Source: Lapidilactobacillus gannanensis
Lineage (GTDB): Bacteria > Bacillota > Bacilli > Lactobacillales > Lactobacillaceae
DNA length: 51,655 nucleotides
Direction: 5' to 3'
Assembly (NCBI RefSeq): GCF_003946675.1
Contig: NZ_RHOT01000014.1
Span: forward strand, 1 to 51,655
Every line of letters starts with the position of its first letter. The first letter of the stretch is position 1. A model generated the notes under the pieces. That model was given only the letters and a program-made list of their open reading frames with translations. It had not been told where the DNA came from and searched no databases. This document shows positions 17,939-26,545 of this stretch, piece after piece. Both the position numbers and the translations under genes were made by a program.

Positions 17939-18880
17939 ATGTTCAATAATATTGTTACCATTGCCATTGTTGTGGTTGTCCTCATACTTTTGTTATGGAT
18001 TTTCTTCTCGTCAATCGCAATTATCCATACCGGCGAAGTGGGCATCGTCGAACGATTGGGCGTTTATGTTAAAACTTTGCAACCAGGATTTCATATGGTG
18101 GTGCCGTTAATTTATCGCATCATTGAAGTTGTCAATATGAAACAAATTCCCATGCGGGTTGCCGAGCAGGAAGTGATCACTAAAGACAACGTTGTGGTCA
18201 AAATTTCAGAAACGTTGAAATACCATATTACTGATGTTAATGCTTATGTTTACAAAAACAAAGACTCAGTTACCAGTATGGTTCAGGACACACGGGCTGC
18301 ACTGCGGGGTATTATTGGTAACATGGATTTGAACGACGTCTTAAATGGTACTGAACAAATTAACCATTCTCTCTTTGATCAATTAAGTGAAGTAACAGCT
18401 GGCTATGGTCTGAATGTTGACCGTGCTAACATTGACTCCGTCGAAGTTGACCAAGATATTCAAGAATCAATGAACAAGTTACTGCGGGCTTCTCGGGAAA
18501 AGGAAGCTAACATCATGCAGGCTGAAGGTCTAAAACAAGCTGCTATTGCCAACGCTGAAGGTAGCAAACAGTCCGCTATTTTGCAAGCCGAAGGTAACAA
18601 GAAGACCCAGATTTTGGAAGCCGAAGGTCGCGCTCAAAGTCAACGGCTCTTATATGAATCCATTCGTGATCAGATTAATTCTGTTAATGAAGCCTTGGTT
18701 AAGGACTCTGATGCGTACTTGCAATATAAGAATATCGAAGCCATGGAAAAGATGGCCGAAGGTGAGAATAACACCATTGTAATGCCAGCTGCTTCTTTGG
18801 ACCGCTTGGCTGATATTCCTGCAGCTAAAAAGCTTTGGGACCAAACCACCACTGCTAAGCCAGCGCCAAAGAAACTTTAA
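17939..18880 (+). CDS. SPFH/Band 7 membrane protein (stomatin/slipin-like)
   Basis: 313 residues. One N-terminal transmembrane helix (residues 6-30), then the SPFH domain (IIHTGEVGIVERLGVYVKTLQPGFHMVVPLI, about 28-58, through about 190). A heptad-like coiled coil follows (about 185-240), with repeats such as AEGLKQAAIANAEGSKQSAI and AEGNKKTQILEAEG. Family proteins form oligomeric scaffolds in membrane microdomains and associate with NfeD proteins and proteases. RBS AGGGAGG. Repeat R1-C follows downstream. Confidence 0.92.
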   Translation: MFNNIVTIAIVVVVLILLLWIFFSSIAIIHTGEVGIVERLGVYVKTLQPGFHMVVPLIYRIIEVVNMKQIPMRVAEQEVITKDNVVVKISETLKYHITDVNAYVYKNKDSVTSMVQDTRAALRGIIGNMDLNDVLNGTEQINHSLFDQLSEVTAGYGLNVDRANIDSVEVDQDIQESMNKLLRASREKEANIMQAEGLKQAAIANAEGSKQSAILQAEGNKKTQILEAEGRAQSQRLLYESIRDQINSVNEALVKDSDAYLQYKNIEAMEKMAEGENNTIVMPAASLDRLADIPAAKKLWDQTTTAKPAPKKL

Positions 18881-18950
18881 TCTAAAAATTACTAGGCCAC
18901 TGTTTAAAAACAACTTGGCACCTTAAAAATAATTGTCATTAAAAAACACG

Positions 18951-19118
18951 CGGCTGTAACAAAAGTCTATTTTCCAAAATAAAATGAACTTTACCAACTG
19001 AAACGTGTTCTCAAGCAGCAGCCAGTTGAGCTTAACGCAAAAAAAGCAATCAATTCAGACGAATTGATTGCTTTTTTATGTTAAGGCTCACTAGCTGACC
19101 GCTTTTTGTCACGCGCTG
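18951..19118. repeat. R1 repeat copy C with terminator hairpin
   Basis: It starts GGCTGTAACAAAAGTCTATT and ends GTCACGCGCTG. The core hairpin arms are 19040-19056 and 19061-19077 (17 bp perfect, loop AGAC), with the same stem sequence as copy A. It lies in the opposite orientation to A, between the convergent SPFH and acetyltransferase genes. Confidence 0.8.
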
Positions 19119-19149
19119 ATGTTTTGACTAGTTTAACTTTTAGCGCTTG

Positions 19150-19758
19150 CTATTCTTGGTAATACCGATCTCGTTGCGCTTGCCAATAGTCATGGTCTGC
19201 TTGGGTAATTGGTCGTAGAACATGACATGGATTTCCTACTGCAATGACATTAGCAGGAATATCCTTAGTCACAACCGACCCTGAACCAATGACGGTATTA
19301 TCACCGATGGTTACCCCAGGATTGACCACGGTGCTACCGCCAATCCAAACATTATTGCCAATTGTAATCGGATAACCATACTCTAATTGTTCATTACGAA
19401 TTGCCGCATCAATTGGATGACCTGCAGTATACAAGCAAACCCGCGGTGCTAGCATGACGTTATCACCAATGTGAATTGGCGCGATATCTAAAAATAAGCA
19501 ATCATAATTTGCATAAAAGTTCTCGCCAATAAAAGTATTGACGCCATAATCGCAATGGAATTCTGGCTCAATATAAATTTCCTGACCCGTTTTACCAAAA
19601 AGCTGTTTCAACAAAGTAACTCGATAGGCCCCCTGTTCTTCAGTCGTTTGGTTATAAATTCGCAAAATCTGTTTCCGACGAGCACTCATCGCCCGCAATT
19701 CGGGATCAGCTGCTTTGTAAAGTTCGCCAGCCAACATTCGTTCTTTCTCAGATTTCAA
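19150..19758 (-). CDS. Sugar O-acetyltransferase, maltose/galactoside type
   Basis: A 202-residue enzyme with an N-terminal helical MAC domain (KERMLAGELYKAADPELRAM) and a left-handed beta helix of hexapeptide repeats (PIHIGDNVMLAPRVCLYTAGHPID, ITIGNNVWIGGSTVVNPGVTIGDN). The His in TAGHP near residue 121 is the expected catalytic base. It transfers acetyl from acetyl-CoA to a sugar 6-OH; the physiological acceptor is unknown, and detoxification of unmetabolised sugars is the usual proposal. It is monocistronic, with RBS AGGAG upstream. Confidence 0.9.
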   Translation of the reverse strand: MKSEKERMLAGELYKAADPELRAMSARRKQILRIYNQTTEEQGAYRVTLLKQLFGKTGQEIYIEPEFHCDYGVNTFIGENFYANYDCLFLDIAPIHIGDNVMLAPRVCLYTAGHPIDAAIRNEQLEYGYPITIGNNVWIGGSTVVNPGVTIGDNTVIGSGSVVTKDIPANVIAVGNPCHVLRPITQADHDYWQAQRDRYYQE

Positions 19759-19874
19759 ATTAACACTCCTTTAAATCATTCTTGCACACAATTATTACTA
19801 CCGTAATTAGTAATGACCGCCCCGCAAGTAAGCAATCGTTTAAGTGTAATTTGCAAATTAATTGCTGGCAAGTT

Positions 19875-20675
19875 TTATTCCAGATTAATTACTAATTCAC
19901 CTAGTTGCTCAATTCGGCTGACCAACTGATCACCTGAATGCAAAAATTCTTGAGGTGAACGACCAGCGCCAACACCACCTGGTGTCCCGGTAAAAATCAA
20001 GTCGCCAGGATATAAGGCCACAATTTGCGATAAGTAACTGACTAACTCCGGCACGCCGAAAATAAGATGTGCCAGCGAGCTCTTTTGCTTTTCAACACCG
20101 TTAACAGTCGTGCTTAAAGTTAATGAGCCTAAATCAGCCACTTCGTCAATCGTCGTCAGCCAAGGACCCGTGGGCGCAAAATTCGCGTAAGATTTCGCCA
20201 ATGAAAATTGTGGTTTATCATTCGCAAACTGTAACTGACGATCAGAGAGATCCTGACCTACCATATAGCCAGCCACATGATCTAATGCTGTCGCCGTGGT
20301 GAACTGGCGCCCACCACGGCCAATTACAATAACCAATTCAGTTTCCCAGTCAGTTTGCGGACTGGGAATTTTTACGGTCGGTCGTGGGCCAGCTAACGAA
20401 CTCGGAAATTTGGTGAACACATTAGGACTTTTAGGTGCTTGCGTTGCTAATTCTGTTAAATGTTCGCGATAATTAAACCCTACAGCAAAAATTTGGCGCG
20501 GTGTGGTAACTGGCGCTTGCAGTTCTTGTAATTCTGGTAATGGCTGAACTGGACCTAAATTTAGTACTTGATTTAATTGTGGCAATAGTGCTTGAACAGT
20601 TGACTCATTTAAGATTGGTCGATAGTGATTTTCTTGAATTAAGATTGGTTGTTGCTGATACATGGCAAGTTTCAT
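19875..20675 (-). CDS. Fumarylacetoacetate hydrolase family protein
   Basis: 266 residues. The FAH fold is shown by IFAVGFNYREHLTEL, then the metal-binding carboxylates in DWETELVIVIGRGG and the Asp in YMVGQDLSDRQLQF, and the C-terminal DLIFTGTPGGVGAGR. Members act as acylpyruvases, oxaloacetate decarboxylases or isomerases using Mg2+; the substrate here is not predictable. RBS GAGGGG lies just before the ATG. The 270-bp gap upstream shows no gene. Confidence 0.9.
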   Translation of the reverse strand: MKLAMYQQQPILIQENHYRPILNESTVQALLPQLNQVLNLGPVQPLPELQELQAPVTTPRQIFAVGFNYREHLTELATQAPKSPNVFTKFPSSLAGPRPTVKIPSPQTDWETELVIVIGRGGRQFTTATALDHVAGYMVGQDLSDRQLQFANDKPQFSLAKSYANFAPTGPWLTTIDEVADLGSLTLSTTVNGVEKQKSSLAHLIFGVPELVSYLSQIVALYPGDLIFTGTPGGVGAGRSPQEFLHSGDQLVSRIEQLGELVINLE

Positions 20676-20945
20676 TGCTACCCCTCATTTCAAGTTTAGT
20701 TATCTTTATTGTGCCGTTTTCGCTTAGGAATAGCAAAGGAATTGCCACCGCAGCTAGTCTAATCGTTGCCCACTGTTGACACCGGCACTAATAATTGAAC
20801 TGCATTCTGAATATTCTGGCCGAGCTTGGTCTTAAATGACCTAATTAAACAACCTGACTGCTGGGATCAAGTACCAGTGACTCAGCCACAAGAATTTCAC
20901 TATATAATTCATGAATGTAACTTGTATCAACCATATGCTGTTTGC

Positions 20946-22421
20946 TTAAGTCAAACAAATATCGCCGTTCTGCATCAAAGCCCGGTGTTGTTCAGTCGTT
21001 TGAGTTGCCGACAAGGTCACATGTTGCAAATTTGTCTGATGCCACTCACGCACAAAAGTAGTTAGAGTATTGGCCTGGATTTGATCACGCAAATCGTAAG
21101 TAACATTGGCAGCAACTGGCTGACAGAGGGCCATTTTTTCAATTTCCTTTAGGGCAACAGCTACCATTTCTTGGCGCATTTCTCCCATAATTCGCTGCCG
21201 ATTTTCCTCATCGGCATCTACTGGCAAGATCACTTTAAAAACGACCAATGGCACCAACATACTAAGCACAATAATAACCGTCTCAACTACCACTGCCAAA
21301 GCATAAGTGGTTTGACTCAAATAATTGCTAACAGAAAAGGTCATGGCTAGCGTAACAGTGCCATGAACCCCACCCAACGAAAAAATCAGTGCTGAGCGAC
21401 GAGAATGATCAGCAACAAAGAAACGGCCATAAAGATAACGTGAACCGATCAGAACGGCGTAAACTAACAACCCTACAGCTAGCCAATGCCAAGAATTATA
21501 AAGCACCTGATGATAAGCACGACCGGCAATTATTCGCACCAAATTAACCCCAAGAACGACAAAAATATAGCTATTTAAAATTTCAGTCGTAAACCGAACC
21601 ATTTGGACACCAAAATGAGTTTGTTTAGGCGAACTAAAGCGGCTGCGCGCCACTTCACTGTTATTAACTAGACCAGCCACCACAACGGCAATAATTCTGG
21701 AAACACAGAATGCTTCCGCAACTAAATAAATTACAAATGGGGTAATCAAGTAAATCAAATTTTGGGCAGAAATCACGTTACCATTACTGCGGAGCAATAA
21801 TTGCCGTAGCAACATCACTGCCATGGCAATCACTAGACCCACAAGAATACCGCCAACCGTGGTAAAGACTAATTCCCAAGTGTTTTGCCAAAAAGTTAAC
21901 TGACCAGTTCGTAACCACAATAAGCCCGCTTGTAGCAAGACCAATCCAGTGGCATCGTTAAACATCGCTTCGAAAACCAACGCCTTACGAACTGGCTTCG
22001 AAATTTTGCGTCCTTCAACCACCGCATCAAAAGCAGTCGCATCAGTTGGCACCGCAATTGCCACAATCACCAAAGCCAGTGCCAGTTGCTCGCCAAAGAC
22101 CCAGTGCAATAATGCCGCGCCAATGACGGCCGTGGCAATTGCCAACCAAATCGCTGTTCCCATAATACTGCCCAGACGTTTACGAACAAAGAAAATCGGC
22201 GTCCGCTGACCCTCAAAATAAAGTAATGGGGCTAGGAAAAGCAGCATAAACATTTCATTATTAAAAGCAGGAATAAAGTGATTAGTCAGTGGCCATAGAC
22301 CAATTATCAAGCCTAATCCAATACTAATATAAGTACTAGCAACTCCTGGTAAAAACCGCGCCCCCACATTACTGATGACGACGGCCAAAAAAATAATCAA
22401 CATTCCGATAACCATGGACAT
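20946..22421 (-). CDS. Na+/H+ antiporter, CPA1 family
   Basis: A 491-residue membrane protein with about 12 helices and a cytoplasmic tail of roughly 100 residues. The ion-binding region reads AVPTDATAFDAV, and EAMFNDATGLVLL holds the conserved Asn-Asp pair of CPA1 exchangers. FSLGGVHGTVTLAM is the conserved helix 11 region. It exchanges Na+ (or K+) for protons in pH and salt homeostasis. A good promoter lies at 22451-22479. Confidence 0.9.
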   Translation of the reverse strand: MSMVIGMLIIFLAVVISNVGARFLPGVASTYISIGLGLIIGLWPLTNHFIPAFNNEMFMLLFLAPLLYFEGQRTPIFFVRKRLGSIMGTAIWLAIATAVIGAALLHWVFGEQLALALVIVAIAVPTDATAFDAVVEGRKISKPVRKALVFEAMFNDATGLVLLQAGLLWLRTGQLTFWQNTWELVFTTVGGILVGLVIAMAVMLLRQLLLRSNGNVISAQNLIYLITPFVIYLVAEAFCVSRIIAVVVAGLVNNSEVARSRFSSPKQTHFGVQMVRFTTEILNSYIFVVLGVNLVRIIAGRAYHQVLYNSWHWLAVGLLVYAVLIGSRYLYGRFFVADHSRRSALIFSLGGVHGTVTLAMTFSVSNYLSQTTYALAVVVETVIIVLSMLVPLVVFKVILPVDADEENRQRIMGEMRQEMVAVALKEIEKMALCQPVAANVTYDLRDQIQANTLTTFVREWHQTNLQHVTLSATQTTEQHRALMQNGDICLT

Positions 22422-22450
22422 TGTTTTTATCCCAATAATTTTCTATCGCT

Positions 22451-22479
22451 ATTATACCCAGTCTAGACAACTGGCACAA
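22451..22479 (-). promoter_or_regulatory. Antiporter promoter with palindrome between the hexamers
   Basis: On the minus strand, TTGTGC (22479-22474), 17 bp, TATAAT (22456-22451). The spacer contains the perfect palindrome GTCTAGAC, extended by CCAGT / ACTGG arms, so a regulator could bind between the -35 and -10. Confidence 0.55.
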
Positions 22480-22556
22480 ACAAAAGCCAGCGCGGTTACT
22501 TGAGAAAAATTCGCCAATCAAACTACCGCCCGATTCTAATTCAGACGAATAAAAAG

Positions 22557-22608
22557 AGCCTAATTGATAACCACTGCTTTTAAAGCCAGCGTGTTAGTCA
22601 ATCAGGCT
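22557..22608. terminator. Terminator hairpin after the methionine gamma-lyase-like gene
   Basis: Arms AGCCTAATTGATAAC (22557-22571) and GTTAGTCAATCAGGCT (22593-22608), with minor mismatches. It lies in the 266-bp gap downstream of the PLP enzyme gene and upstream of the antiporter promoter. Confidence 0.6.
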
Positions 22609-22687
22609 ACTAATTATTACCAAGATATTCTTTAAATCATGATTCTTAGACCGTCAGTTCATATTGCTGCTAAAAATGCTGCCAAAA

Positions 22688-23944
22688 TTATTTTGTAAAG
22701 AAGGTTGTCTGGGCTGCTTGCGTAATGCCTAGTTTGACATGGGCATAGGTCAATCCGCCTTGTAAATACAAGGTGTATGGCGGCCGAATTGGCCCATCAC
22801 CGGAAAATTCAATTGTGGAACCTTCAATAAAGGACCCTGCTGCCATGACGACTTTATCTTCGTAACCAGCCATTTGTTCTGGAATTGGTTCAACATAAGA
22901 ATCAACTGGCGAACTTTGTTGAATTGCTTTGGCAAATTTGACCATATCTTCTTGATTACCAAAATTAACGGTCTGAATGAGGTCAGTTCGAGGGTCATCC
23001 CATTTCGGTGCCACTGGCAAGCCAAGTGCTTCCAGTAATGCCGCTTCAAAAATAGCACCCTTAATCGCATTGCCCGTAGTTTGTGGCGCTACGAAAAATC
23101 CCTGGAACATATCAAGCATCATGCCATAGGTCGCCCCTTCAGCACCGCCAAGACCAGGCACAGTGAAACGATAGCTAACCCGTTCAACTAAATCTTTGCG
23201 TCCAACAATGTAACCACCAGTTTTAGCAAAACCACCACCGGCATTTTTAATGAGCGAGCCAGCCATTAAATCAACACCAACATCGAGCGGTTCTTGACGT
23301 TCGGAGAATTCACCATAAGCATTATCAGCAAAAATCCAAACATCAGGTTTAACTGAGCGAACAACTTTTACCATCTCGGCAATTTTTGCAATAGTGAACG
23401 AAGCCCGGGTTGCATAACCACAAGAACGTTGAATAGCGACGACTTTAGTTTTGTCAGTAATTCGTTGCTTGACGGCTGCAAAATCAACTTCACCATTAGC
23501 TAATAGGGGCACATAGTTGACTTTAATGCCATATTCTTTGGGACTGCCAATACCATTACCAGCTAAGCCTAAAACTTCTTGTAAAGTATCATAAGGTTCT
23601 CCTGTAATGTACAAAATTTCGTCGCCAGGTCGAACTAGCCCCAGTAAACCAACCCCAATTGCATGAGTACCAGAAACCAATTGGGGCCGAACTAGCGCAT
23701 CTTCGCCACCAAGTACCTCAGCGTAAATAGCCTCTAAATGATCACGGCCCTCATCAGAATTACCATAACCAGTACTGCCAACTAAATCGGCTTCGGAAAC
23801 GTGGTTATCCTGAAACGCCCGTAGCACTTTAGCCTGATTATCGAGAATTTGATCATCAATTTCTGCTAAACGTGGGGCAATTTTTGCATCAACTTGGGCC
23901 ACAATTGCCTGTAATTTGGGATCAATTGCATCTTGCCAACTCAT
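22688..23944 (-). CDS. Methionine gamma-lyase family / aluminium-resistance-like PLP enzyme (YnbB type)
   Basis: A 418-residue fold-type I PLP enzyme. The conserved stretch FADNAYGEFSERQEPLDVGVDLMAGSLIKNAGGGFAKTGGYIVG contains the cofactor aspartate (FADNAYGEF) and the Schiff-base lysine in SLIKNAGGG, near residue 233. SGTHAIGVGLLGLVRPGDEILYITGEPYDTL is typical of the YnbB branch. In many Firmicutes this gene lies next to glnR-glnA; here it does not. The true substrate is not established. RBS AGGAGGAC is strong. Confidence 0.9.
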   Translation of the reverse strand: MSWQDAIDPKLQAIVAQVDAKIAPRLAEIDDQILDNQAKVLRAFQDNHVSEADLVGSTGYGNSDEGRDHLEAIYAEVLGGEDALVRPQLVSGTHAIGVGLLGLVRPGDEILYITGEPYDTLQEVLGLAGNGIGSPKEYGIKVNYVPLLANGEVDFAAVKQRITDKTKVVAIQRSCGYATRASFTIAKIAEMVKVVRSVKPDVWIFADNAYGEFSERQEPLDVGVDLMAGSLIKNAGGGFAKTGGYIVGRKDLVERVSYRFTVPGLGGAEGATYGMMLDMFQGFFVAPQTTGNAIKGAIFEAALLEALGLPVAPKWDDPRTDLIQTVNFGNQEDMVKFAKAIQQSSPVDSYVEPIPEQMAGYEDKVVMAAGSFIEGSTIEFSGDGPIRPPYTLYLQGGLTYAHVKLGITQAAQTTFFTK

Positions 23945-24151
23945 AAAAAAGTCCTCCTCATTATTTAATCACTCATTTATTGTCTAACCCAGAAAATATG
24001 ATTTCAGGGCGACACTACCCTTTTAAGTATAACCATTTTCCTAAAAAACGATAGCTTGCCCATTAAAATAACTTTTTTTAAACGATGCAACCGCAAAACT
24101 GCGGCTGATTTATTTTATTGGAAAATAGTTTGCTTTTGGTTAATAAAATCT

Positions 24152-24180
24152 TTGTCTTTCCAGCTTGATTGCGTTACACT
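24152..24180 (+). promoter_or_regulatory. Promoter of the MBL hydrolase gene
   Basis: TTGTCT (24152-24157), 17-bp spacer, TACACT (24175-24180). The start site would lie just upstream of the RBS at about 24198-24206. Confidence 0.55.
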
Positions 24181-24213
24181 GATTTACTAGTCAAATTGGA
24201 GAGGGGATACGAA

Positions 24214-25485
24214 ATGACAACACTACGTTTTTTGAATGGGACTAAAACAATTGGCGGTAATATTATTGAGATTGCCAATGGTGATAGTCGCGTCATCATG
24301 GACTTTGGGGTCGCCGCTGATTTAACTGGGCAAACTGTGGCTGAGGCAATTGCCCAGCATCATTTACCTAATTTGCCCGACCTGTTGTTACCTAATCAAA
24401 CAACAAAATTCAAGCATCAGGCGATTTTTATTTCACACCTACATTTAGATCATATGGGTGCTTTGCGCTACCTACAAAACCATGACATCCCAATTTATAT
24501 GTCTGCTGATGGTCTCAAACTTTATCAGTTGTTAATGGCCCAAGGCGTTGAACCTCAGGTAACTAATCTACGACCACTCGCCGATCAGGGAACAATCACA
24601 GTGGGTTCCTTGAAAGTCACTGGTTTTCTCAGTGATCATGATGTGATTGCACCAATGGCTTTGCTCATTGAAGATGGCAAGCACAAGTTCATGCATTCTG
24701 GTGATGTTCGGATTGGTGGCTATCATCAAGACCGCGTTAATCATTGGTCCGACTTTGTTAAAAATCAATTAGACGTTTATTTGACAGAAGCAACTACTTA
24801 TAGTTTTGCCAGTGAACAACCACAGATGGTCACTGGGGATCATCATGAGCCAGTGTTAACTGAGCAAGATTTGCCTGAACGATTGACCACTAAAATCAAA
24901 ACAAGCCAGCAAGTCATTGTGCTCAATCCCTATCCCCGTAACGTTGAACGTTTAATTCGGTTCAACGAAACTGCATTGGCCGCTGGTCGGCCAATGCTTT
25001 GGGAGCCAGATTATGCCCAATTGATTCGGACCTTTGCGCCAGAACAGCAAATCAAGGAAATTTCGGAGCAGCCAGTCAATGGTGCACCAGCCAACACGAC
25101 TTATTATCCTTGGGCTGAAATCGAACAACAATTACAACAAAATCCCCAACAATTTACTTTACAAAACTCTTGGGCGAATCACGATCGCCTAAAATCTTTT
25201 GCTGGTGGGCTTTATCTGCATGCTAATGGGGAACCATTAGGTGACTACGATCCACGCTTTGCTCAACTACAAGATTTTCTAACTGAAAATCATTGGACCA
25301 TTGAGTCCTGTGGTGCCAGCGGCCATGCCAAACGAGCTGATATCCTAGCCTTGGCTACAAAGATCAATGCTCGTCGGACTGTTCCTTGGCATAGTTTCAA
25401 ACCAGAATTACTAGCCGCTGATTTAAAACAAACTAAGACCGAACCTTGGCTGCCAGAACTGGATCTTTATTACCGCTTTGATTAA
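24214..25485 (+). CDS. MBL-fold metallohydrolase, RNase J / beta-CASP-like
   Basis: 423 residues from the ATG at 24214, which has the RBS GGAGAGGGG; the earlier in-frame ATG at 24169 lies in the promoter. The metal-binding motif HLHLDHMGAL is near residues 75-84, followed by FLSDHDVIAPMALLIEDGKHKFMHSGDVRIGG with His and Asp ligands. The C-terminal SCGASGHAKRADIL and VPWHSFKPELL match the last motifs of beta-CASP nucleases (SGHA..., PxHxx). It is shorter and more divergent than RNase J, so the substrate may be RNA or a small molecule. Confidence 0.82.
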   Translation: MTTLRFLNGTKTIGGNIIEIANGDSRVIMDFGVAADLTGQTVAEAIAQHHLPNLPDLLLPNQTTKFKHQAIFISHLHLDHMGALRYLQNHDIPIYMSADGLKLYQLLMAQGVEPQVTNLRPLADQGTITVGSLKVTGFLSDHDVIAPMALLIEDGKHKFMHSGDVRIGGYHQDRVNHWSDFVKNQLDVYLTEATTYSFASEQPQMVTGDHHEPVLTEQDLPERLTTKIKTSQQVIVLNPYPRNVERLIRFNETALAAGRPMLWEPDYAQLIRTFAPEQQIKEISEQPVNGAPANTTYYPWAEIEQQLQQNPQQFTLQNSWANHDRLKSFAGGLYLHANGEPLGDYDPRFAQLQDFLTENHWTIESCGASGHAKRADILALATKINARRTVPWHSFKPELLAADLKQTKTEPWLPELDLYYRFD

Positions 25486-25512
25486 ACAGTCATCATAAAA
25501 AATATCTAAAAT

Positions 25513-25561
25513 AGCCTGTGCGCTAATTTTCGGATTTATCTCGAAAATTAGCGCACAGGCT
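25513..25561. terminator. Bidirectional terminator, perfect 20-bp stem
   Basis: Arms 25513-25532 (AGCCTGTGCGCTAATTTTCG) and 25542-25561, with a 9-nt loop, between convergent genes. Its base AGCCTGTG is shared with the hairpin at 30202. Confidence 0.88.
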
Positions 25562-25627
25562 TTATTACTGTTATCTAGGTCTTAGGCAGTCAGACGTCGT
25601 GACAAATAGACCAATAGATGAGTGGCC

Positions 25628-26545
25628 TTAATTACCAGTATTGTTATTGAAATCAGTAGTGGGACTATCATCGTTAAGATTACGATTAGTCGTGGTCGCT
25701 TTGGCTTTTTGATTTAACAAATATTGTTCCATAATGGTAATAATTTGGGGATTATCAAGCATTGCCGAGTGTTGTGCCATTTTCCCGGAAACCGTAATTT
25801 GCGTGTAACTCGCTGCCTGTCCTTGATAAATATATTTACCAGCGGCCACGCTGTTAATGGGCACGATCCCATCACTATCATAATTTTGCGTGCCTGACAG
25901 TGAATACACGACTAAATCGTCAGGAATTTTTTTACGATTCTTAATGAAATCAGCCAACATTTGTGTTTTACGACTGGTTGAACTCTCCTCAAAATTATAA
26001 GGCGTCCCTACTGTCATCAGACACTTCATCGTAATCTCATCATTATCAAAATAATTTTCCAAAAAATCAGTAAAAACTAAGCCGCCGTTGGAATGACCAA
26101 AAGCTTTAAAATTGTTAAAATTGTATTTCTTAGTTAATTGTGTGAAAGCACTATTGAACATCTTCGACTCTTTTTTAATATTGTCATAACCATCTTGGTT
26201 ATTTTCAAAGCCGACAACAATAAAGGGCTCATTATCACCGGGGCGGATTTCCCCGGTAACATTTATTTGACCAGAATTCATTACTTTTAATTTCAGCAAG
26301 CTATGCTTCCGCCCATCAGCTTGATTGATTTTTTGAACTAATTCATCGAAGCGATCTTGGGTGGCACTACTACCAGGAATCATAATCACTGGGGACATTT
26401 TAGAGTTATGCCGAGTGGCCATTTGCTTAACATTAGCTTGCGTCCAGGCATAAGAAGGAAACGCCAAAATGATGATTAGGCCAAAGAAAATGCCAAGAAG
26501 TAACCAGCTTTTTTTATTACGAAAGAACTTTTTAATTAGCTTCAT
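25628..26545 (-). CDS. DUF915 alpha/beta hydrolase, membrane-anchored
   Basis: 305 residues. An N-terminal signal-anchor (basic KLIKKFFRNKKS, then a hydrophobic stretch, residues 14-33) places the domain outside the cell. Catalytic elements: VIMIPGSSATQDRFDEL (oxyanion loop), nucleophile Ser in GHSNGG near residue 170, acid in YDSDGIVP, base His in MAQHSAML. DUF915 proteins are secreted hydrolases of lactic acid bacteria and related Firmicutes with unknown substrates. The gene overlaps the upstream PTS IIC gene by 14 bp, so the two are translationally coupled. Confidence 0.88.
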   Translation of the reverse strand: MKLIKKFFRNKKSWLLLGIFFGLIIILAFPSYAWTQANVKQMATRHNSKMSPVIMIPGSSATQDRFDELVQKINQADGRKHSLLKLKVMNSGQINVTGEIRPGDNEPFIVVGFENNQDGYDNIKKESKMFNSAFTQLTKKYNFNNFKAFGHSNGGLVFTDFLENYFDNDEITMKCLMTVGTPYNFEESSTSRKTQMLADFIKNRKKIPDDLVVYSLSGTQNYDSDGIVPINSVAAGKYIYQGQAASYTQITVSGKMAQHSAMLDNPQIITIMEQYLLNQKAKATTTNRNLNDDSPTTDFNNNTGN

